The translations under genes were made by a program, and so were the position numbers. From positions 193,352,463 through 193,416,462 of the forward strand of contig CM045758.1 in NCBI GenBank assembly GCA_025200525.1: DNA of 64,000 nt, in the 5' to 3' direction. The DNA is from Camellia lanceoleosa (taxonomy: Eukaryota; Streptophyta; Magnoliopsida; Ericales; Theaceae). Below the pieces are notes generated by a model. That model did no database searches. It had not been told where the DNA came from and saw nothing but the letters and a program-made list of their open reading frames with translations. This document shows positions 37,201 through 46,200 of the stretch, piece after piece (positions within the stretch are counted from its first letter, which is position 1; every line of letters starts with the position of its first letter).

Positions 37201-40200
37201 GATTTAAAAATTAAAAAATATAGATAAACAATACGTTTATTTTTTCAATTCAAAAAATATATTCAAGTTGAAAATTTTTTTTCAACAGAATATTTGAACT
37301 CTTTTTCAATTGAAAACACAAATAAAATATTTAAACAAATTGAAAACACAAAGTCTTATAAATTACTAAGGGTGCTCGCGGTTTGGCGGTTCGGTTGCGG
37401 CCAAAGGAACCTCAAATCCGTCATCCGTCCGCCAAATTGGCGGATTGGAGAAAATCAATCCGCAACCGTCCGCTCGTCATCACGCATCCGTCCAAAATGC
37501 GGCGGATCGGTTCGGTTCAGTCGGTTTTGGCGGATCGGTATATCCGTTGCTCACCCCTATCAGGAATGGATCTCCGGCGGCAATGAGCATAATTACCACA
37601 CGGAGCGAGAAAGGCTTCCCACAGATGGCGCCAACTGATGATACTTCCGTTATTGGATGCTCCAAATGGAACGGGTCGAAATGATCCACGCTTCCCAAGC
37701 CGTTGTCCGAGAGTTAAACCCACAGAGAATACCTGCAAAAGAGTTCAACAAGGAACAGGGAGTCCCCCAGCGAACCCTCCAACAAGCAAGTTAGAGAGGT
37801 GAGGGAGAAGAAGATGTAGGAAGAGGATGGAGATAGATAACTTAACCTTCTCTTTGTCTTAGAAACCTACTTATATTCTTTGCTCATCATTTCCTCGCCT
37901 GCCCCACCTATCACGTTGGCCGAAAGTCTACGTTTTAGCTCGCCTTGTTCATGGTGAAGCCGTTCTACCCCGACATGAAGGGATTATCGCATTAAATGCC
38001 GAAGTGAAACTCATTAATGGTTGATAGTGTGGTGTAATAACTTTGCAGGATCTTTGTCTGCTTATGTGGCTGGTTCTTCTCTTGACAGGTGTTCTGATGC
38101 CATTGGTCCTGGGTGTAATGTTGGGCCCCAGCAATGTTGGGCTTTAGTGTTTGAATTATGTATTGGGCCCTAAATGGTGGGTCAACAGTCCTTGTAGGCC
38201 CACCTACGTCAGTAATAATTCCAATGTTTATAGCAATCAGCACGACTACCATTATATTTATCATGTTAACTTTTAAAAGTAATAATTATTTAACAGGATT
38301 TGCTTCACAAGAGTCATATTTTCCCTCAGCAAAAATACCAGTTACATGTGACAAAATTGGCGAAAAAAATCATAATGGTACTCACTTAGGGCTGCAAATG
38401 AACCGAGTTGTTCACGAACAAGCTCGACTTGGCTTGTTTAGTAAACAAGCCAAGCTTGAGCTCGAACAAGCTCGGCTAGTTTATTTTTATTTAAATTATA
38501 TATTAAATAATATATAAATATATGCAAATAATAGTATAAATACATTATTTATATATTAAATAATATAAATAATATTAAAAAAAATCTTATTGGGCCAAGC
38601 CGAGCCTAGCTCGAGCTCAATAAACAAGCTCAATAAGCAAACGAGCCAAGCTTGAGCTCAGCTCAGCTCGACTCGTTTGCAGTCCTAAATTGTTGCCAAA
38701 TACCTCTGTAGAAGTATAGAAAACAAACTTCCAGAAATGGAAGAAGACATCATCATTCAGTTGCAAAGCCCCAAAAAATTGCCTAGAACGTGAAAATGTA
38801 CTAACCGGCCATTACCATGAGAAGTATCAGCTGGACAAGGAAGTTTATCACTTTCAACCAAATACACTTTGTTTCCTTCTTCTGCTATGAGAAACTCAAT
38901 TGCCGCATCAACATCACCCTCCACTTGTTGTAAAACCTGGATTGGGTCAAACATAAAACAAAAAGTTCCTCACAATATTCATTCATGCTACATCAAAGCA
39001 AAACCAACAAAAAGAGTTTAGTATATTTTAAACTCGTGTAATTATTAACTGTGAGCATATGAAAAGAGAAAGATAAACATATTCAAATTTTGGCAATCTT
39101 CACCTGTTCAACTTTTTTGGCATCTTCACATCCACCTCCAGCCATGACCAATTTGATGGATTCCGCATGGATAAAATTCTTCCCAGCTCCCCCTTTAGAT
39201 TTGGTAACAGCAACTTTTGCTTGACGAGATGTTGCTGAAAGATCAGCATCAGCCTTTCACATAACTAGAAATTATTAGGCTTTTTTTACAAATTAGGCAT
39301 TTTGCTCATAGGATAACACAGTTGTTATAAAAGGTCTAGTATCAACAACAGAAAATGGAAAATAAGATTAACCACAGAAGAAACCTTGATTATAATTGGC
39401 CTAGCTGGTCCCGTGCAAGTGTCTTCCTTCAACCGCACACTGTTATAATGCTCCCCGTCATGATAAGATCTGCATAAAGAATAAGCAAGTTAACCTGCAG
39501 AACCAAAAAGGCTCCAAGGGTGGCATCAGACAGTAATATAAAGGAATATAACATCATCAACACAGCTACTCAAGAAACAGAAGTCACTATAATTTTATTA
39601 GCCATTGACGTAACTTGAAATGTAACAAAAATTGCTGACCAAAGAGCATGTGACACGACTGAAGAATCCTAATTAATCTGATATTGAAGATTAAATGTAG
39701 CTATAGCAAGGAGTCACTGCCTTAAAGGTATCAATGATATTTGTTTTCTAATAAGCACTACCACATAGTCAGTACACTGTTTTAGCCGAACATTTGTTAA
39801 TTATTAGCATATATAAGGTCACAAGACTTGCATACTCACTGTATAAACTTTATATTAGAAAAATTTAACTTCATATATTCCTACCTAAAGAAGGATAAAA
39901 AAATAAAAATAAAAATAAAAATAAAACTAAAAAAAGGGACAGTTGCAACCAATACACTAACAAACCTTATGTTATTAGTGTTCCTTTTTTTTTTTTTTTG
40001 GATAAATTTTTCATTATTGTGTTGTTCATTTTGACAATAGTTACAATTATTGTGTTTGACTATGCATCACTTTTAATACAAGAAACTTGGGGCTCCAAAT
40101 AGGTGGATTATATATGAGGAGCACCCGGAGTTGGTTAATCATTTATTTCATCATTGCCAAGAGACGTCAGAGTTATGAGACTTAACTTTCTCCAATGCAC

Positions 40201-43200
40201 TAGTAGATGTGTCATGAATAACTTATTATTTACTTTTGGGATGGTGGATTAGAGACAAATACAAGAGCAATAGAAAGGCTTTGAGAGGGTGCCACATGCT
40301 CTTTTTCAACCATTCCGAAGGAAAGGAGTAAAAGAATTTCCAAAAGTAAAACTTTTGAAATTGAATCATACAAATGTACTATACTTAACAAAAGATTCCT
40401 CTAGGGAGCTTCAATCAGCATAGGAAATGGGTTTTCTTTTGTTAGCTTAAATTCATCTAAACAGAATTTGGCACTTAGCTTGCACACACCCCATCTTAAG
40501 GCGGGATTTTTCCATTGAAAATTTACACCATCTTAACCCCAAAAAAAAAAAAAAAAAAATAAGGAAAATGCTAAAGGTGCCAAAATTTCTACCAAATGTT
40601 TTACCAACACTCATGTGGGACCCACACCCATGTGAGACATTTGATAGAAATTTTTGTATCCCTAGCATTACCAAACCAAACCAAATCTTAAATTCCATCA
40701 AATGGAGTCCGCTACATGAATCCATCTTCTCTACTTAACTCTATCAAAGGCCATTTGGTTAGTCAAATTAAGGATATTCATATCTTTATTTACTACACAA
40801 GCCTACATCAATCTATATCTGTCCCTTCTCCTAACACTTCCCTCTACTATCACTGTATCGCATCTCTTCACTACTTGTCTCTGTTGGTCTCCGTTATATA
40901 TGACCAAACCATCTCAGTCTATTCTATCTCAGCTTATCTTCTATCAGTGCTACTCCTACTCATTCATGAATATACTCATTCATAACTCTGTCTTTTTCAG
41001 TCTTACCACACACCTACCTTAGCATCCTCATCTCGACAACACTCATCTTATCTACATGTTACTCAACAAAAAAAAAAAAAAAAATGGACAACAAAAAATA
41101 AAGGTCAGCTTTAGTTCTAGGCAAAAGATCTACCAATAGCAATTCCTTTCCCACTTGGATTTAGCAACAACTACAAAAATCTTTTTTCACCATTTGACTT
41201 TCTATAAAACAAACATTTCACGGGATGAGACTCCTCTAAAAAGAACATAAAACAACATAGCATGCAATAATATCTCATAAGCTTACCTCGTCCACAATTA
41301 GCATATTTACCTTAATTTAGGGCAATTATTAAAAGGATCATGCTAATGACAGCCCCCAAGGGCTGTCAATAACAAACACATAAAGCCAAAATATTTATAA
41401 TCTCAATACACTTTTCACATATCTCAAAACACGTTTACATATTTTAATACACCTTTTACACAGTTCAATATACTTTTTACACATTTTCCCACACTATCAA
41501 CAGCCCTAAGGGCTGTTTTTAACATTTTCCTTATTAATAATAGCCATAAAAATCATGGAAGGTGAATGCACAATGCAATTACTTGGAATAGTTTGATTAC
41601 TTACAAATGGACCATTCGAGCTTCACGGTTATCGAAATTCTGTATGTACCAACGAGGTGATGAAATCTGTAATCAAAATAAACGCAAATGACTAATCAAT
41701 CTAGAATACCCTAAATATTAGTGTAATGACTATGCTAAGTCCCCAGAGACATAATACCCAAAAGCTTAAGCTGCTAGAAAAGAGGCCCAACAAGGCATAT
41801 CAAGCTCTCAAACACTCTCTCTCACATGCAGTCCTGTCTTACATGTGGAGATGCAATCATCCAAACATAGAAAGAAACTGCATGCACGGGCCCAACAATG
41901 CATATCAAACCCTCCAACAGATTCCCTTATGTCTTATGTCGACTTTATGAGGAGAAAGAAATCAAACATCTTTGAAGTATGGAAATTCCAATGTACAGGT
42001 TAAGGAGTCCATTTATTAGCTTTTCATTTGGATGGGAGTCAATGGTTGTTAATCCTTCTCTCGATCAATTCCTTGATTTTGTAGGATTTTTTTTTTTTTT
42101 TTTAATCGCAGACGTCTATAGGGTCTGATTGTCATTTTTGTTTTCTCTTTTGCTTAAGGATGGCATTCCCTTAGTGCCAGCTTTCTAATGAAATTTTGTT
42201 ATTAATTATTAATTATCAAAAAAAAGGAACACAGATCTTACTCGGTGTATGCATATATTACTATGAGTAACAAGAGAAGCAGCTTGCAATTCCATATGTC
42301 CAGCCCACGTGCCATCCTTTTCCATGGACTGGCAATATTCATCAAATGGTACTTCATCTTCAATGAAGGGTTCAAACATCTCACGATTTTTCTGTTAAGC
42401 ATAGCTCCAATATCAGACTTAATTACTATTAGTAAACTAAAAGTACATTAATGCAAAGGAAATATTCAAGTGCAACTAATAATCAGAAAGTGAAAAACAT
42501 TTGCAAGAAAAATTGTCCCAGAAAAACAATCAAATACAAATTGTCCTTGACATGGAGCAACCAATTAGCCAGGTGGCAATGTTCTGCAGGTCAACATGAT
42601 AACAAAATAAAAATAAATCAAATAAAATTGCAGTTGTAGAGAGGGGAAAAAACTAGTAAATCCGATAAAAGCAAAATCTAATCCCAAGTCATGACCACAT
42701 ATATCATTCAGACAAAGAGAAGGAAAGCTGAAGACTGCAAGGCACAAAGCATCTTTTCAACACATCCTAGCCCCAAAAAAGGAGGGCGAGTAATGACGAC
42801 ACTTACGGCATGATCTCAACTAGGTTTTGGGCCCAAGTACTTCAGTCAATACATGAGCCTTTTCTTCCCAGTAAGCTCTATCAAGAACCTTATATTCCAT
42901 CAACAATCATTTTTCTGAAATTGCTAAGTTATCAGAACCACAAAATAGAAAAATAAAATAAAATATATATATAATTTACAAAGATCTCATATAAATATAG
43001 AGATATAGAAGGTTTAAACAAAGGCCTAACGGATCCTATTGGTTCTTTTCTAGTGAACATGGGAGTTGAAATTATCAATAACAAAGATCATTCATATTAG
43101 AGATAATAACTATAGACATGAACAAGTAGCTTAAGGGAAAAGAACATGGCTCAAGTAAATCTATAATAAACAAAACCATAACAATAGTAGCCACTAGACA

Positions 43201-46200
43201 CATAACACTTGAATCATGTCATATGAGAACAAAATTTTACACCAGATTTTAAATACCATGAAAAGTACCTGTAATAAAAGTTCCACATAGAAAATCATTT
43301 CCTTTGGCCACTAGTTTTTGCCTCCCATATAAATTTTAAGTTGGGGTAGCATTACATTTCACAATAATTCTGTCTTCAAACACTTTTTTAATGGATTAAA
43401 ACTTAGAATTTCTAGTGTTGTTTCAGCTCTGTGAACAAAGAAAGAAAGCAAGGAAGAACAATGGTTGTGGAAGACAGTTCTAAAAAACGAAGTTTGATGA
43501 ATATAAGTAGTCATACTTCCAAAGGATAACTGGTGAGAATTCCCACACAGCTATACAAGTCATATAGTGTATTCAAGAAGAAAAAAAAAGAAAGTGAACA
43601 CACAGAAAGAGAATTAATTTTTGTGATTATCAGGATATAGAGAACTCCATCAGCTACAATATACAAGAAAGACAAGATTTAAAATAAGAATAATATGGAA
43701 AAAAAAATTGAGAAAGAATTACCGATTTTCAGCAATGAATATTTAAACTTCTTGAATTCAATATCAGCTCACTCTAATGTAGTTTGTAAGATGGAGAAAT
43801 TTCTCAACTCTTGGAAAATTCCAAGACAAGTCAAAATCTTTTAAAAAATGCAGTAGTGATAGCTTAGTCAGAGAAGAACATCCTCTTCGGAAACCAAAAG
43901 CTACGTCATTGCCGATAGGCCATATCTTCATCAATAGGCAAATGTTTTGGTGCATGATTTAGATATTCAACCACCAAACAAGAAGGTGAGGAGGATACAC
44001 TAAAGCAGCAGCACCATCAACAGCAACCACAACAGCTGCAGTAGCAAGCAGACTTAAGCAGAGAAAACAGAGAACTGTGTGTTAATCAAAGAATCACAAT
44101 GTTAAGCCCCCCTTTCACATTCCTAAGATACTCAGGAAAATTGAGATTCAGCATAATATTTAGACAACACCCACCAGTTTCCAGGGAAAGATAGACAACT
44201 TATTTCCAAAGCCAGTATTTTCTGGCTTTGCTAGGGTGAGTTTCTCAAGGAACTCATAAAAAATATGACCCTACAGCATCAATTTTCTCAAGAAAACTCC
44301 AAGGCCTAAAAGGCCAATCAAGTCTCCAAGAAAAGTCTGATGGAGTCTTTCACAGTTCAGCCATGTTAATTATGACTACACATTAATATATATACTTCCA
44401 GTATGTATATCTACAAGCCCTCAGACAACGTATCAAATGGACAGTCATTTTACTTCAGAAGTCATCACTAAGTTCATGAAAACAGGCTTCATATTGATAT
44501 GTCATGTTCAATTATGTTATACTTTCATGAATACAATGTCTGCAGACAGAAGTGCAAGATCAAATTCCTCTTTAAGGACTATGAAACAGTTTTTGAACAT
44601 ATACCAAAATATATTGAACCACCATACTCCGGTATTTTTCATGCTCTTCCTCACTGCCATCCAACTGATCTGCTAAAGCTCTGCAAAAGAACAAGAATGG
44701 CCAACTTGAACTATGAGATACATTATCTGCAAAAGATACATCAATAAGCCTGAGAACGTGTGTGGGCACCTAACCTAGTAGAAGAATAAAATGACAATTC
44801 CATAAGTACATTGATAGTAATCAACTAATCATAGTATGTATCTTAATCAACATGAAGAAACACAGACCTGAAGAAACAATTACCATCAGCAGTCACTTGA
44901 ATAATCTTTAAACCAAAAGCATCAAGCTGAGCACGAATATCAGAAATATCACCCTGCTTCCCATGCTTTTTGATCTGGTGATCACAAAAAAATAAATTTA
45001 TTTATAGGTATATGGCAGTTTAGGCTTTATCAACTTTGTTAGAGATACATAATATGTTCAAAGAAAACAAATATAAATTGTCCTAATCTAATAAACCACC
45101 TTAGCTACTTATAGCGACTGCATCAACCTCAATGACCACTCAATATGTCAAGAGTTTCATCTGCTGCCCGTAGATGTGCCTTCAATCCTTTCCAACTAAG
45201 TGGCTCCAATTCAAACTAATCAATTCCTCAGCACCTCACAATCCGTCGGTTGAAATCTAACGTTATACTCGCCCATACATTTAATCCTAATAACTCCTCT
45301 CCTAATCCTGCTTTTCAACCATTTGAGGGTCCTCGTCCCAGCTACGAAAATTACAAAAATGTTATTTCTGCTCTATAAGGCAGAGAAGGGTGCATTCTAA
45401 CATATAGCATCCTCTTATATGTGATCAGTATATGGCATTGCACCATTGAACTGGCACTCAAGCACACAATTACTACTATTAGACAATCAGCATTCTATGA
45501 GAAAGACCCTTCCCTTAAAAGAATATCAATGTTGGGATCACAAAAGCGGTCACATTTAGTTATCTACTGGCCTTCTTTAAGGCATGCCACCAAGCAACCT
45601 GTCAGACCAGAAAAGTTTAGTCAATGGTATATGCCTTGGCATGTTTATTGGTGTGTACATATAACTATGATACAAGCGGTAGTGCTAAAAAAAAAATTGA
45701 TAATAACAATAATTATGTAGGAAAGTGATTTAGTCTATCTTTTGCACTTTTTCTTCTTGTGTTCCTTTTCTTTTCATTTGAATGTGCAAAGGTTGTAACC
45801 CCTAGGCTTGTTCTTTAATACATTTTTTCTTTCTTGCTGATAAAAAAGCTCATGTACATACATTAGATTGATGATTTTTCCTATCAATATGTCTTTCTAT
45901 TTTCATAAGATAAGGTTATATTTTATTTCTTTTTATTATTTTTCATTTGAAGTAGTTTTATTTTTCTCATTCATGTGCAACACATGGAACCAGAAGCTAA
46001 TGTGTGCATATATATATGTAACACTTGAACTACAAGACAGCTTCGCAAAAAACACCTCCCATTGCATCCATTTCACAACTTCATAATTCAAAAGGGTTTT
46101 ACCAAAAGGACAACAGTGTTATGTAATTAGTAAAACATTAACGATCGATCATATAGATTTGTAACATGATGGTTTGCTTTGCACCAAAAATACAATAACA

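Larger units (their letters stand above)
26922..38211 (-). mobile_element. Full-length degenerate Ty3/gypsy retrotransposon, Tat type, in OTU intron 8
   Basis: An 11.3-kb element bounded by 576-bp LTRs beginning TG and ending CA, with a 5-bp target duplication GTAAT (26917-26921 and 38212-38216). It is read on the - strand: 5' LTR, primer site, leader with a nested hAT element, gag, protease, reverse transcriptase, RNase H, a second RNase H, integrase, a 3.7-kb tail with an antisense ORF, purine tract, 3' LTR. A second RNase H and a long extra region after pol are hallmarks of the Tat lineage. Gag-pol reads in one frame interrupted by stops and one frameshifted stretch, so it cannot make its own proteins now. 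Inserted in the same direction as the host gene. Confidence 0.95.

Noticed and set aside
38800..38815. Donor GTTAGT at the end of OTU exon 8
   Set aside because: Using it would place a TGA immediately after joining exon 9; the donor GTAATG ten bases earlier keeps the frame.
38757..38954. Methionine-started frame on the - strand reading the UBA-like segment
   Set aside because: This is OTU exon 8 read through its acceptor; the ATG lies in the intron side and the spliced model joins exon 7 in phase.
41726..41950. Possible small gene in OTU intron 4
   Set aside because: The frame has no conserved features and the text looks like transposon-derived filler before a LINE-like tail.
45421..45720. 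99-codon + frame in OTU intron 1
   Set aside because: No recognisable family, no splice or promoter context, and it runs into A-rich sequence.
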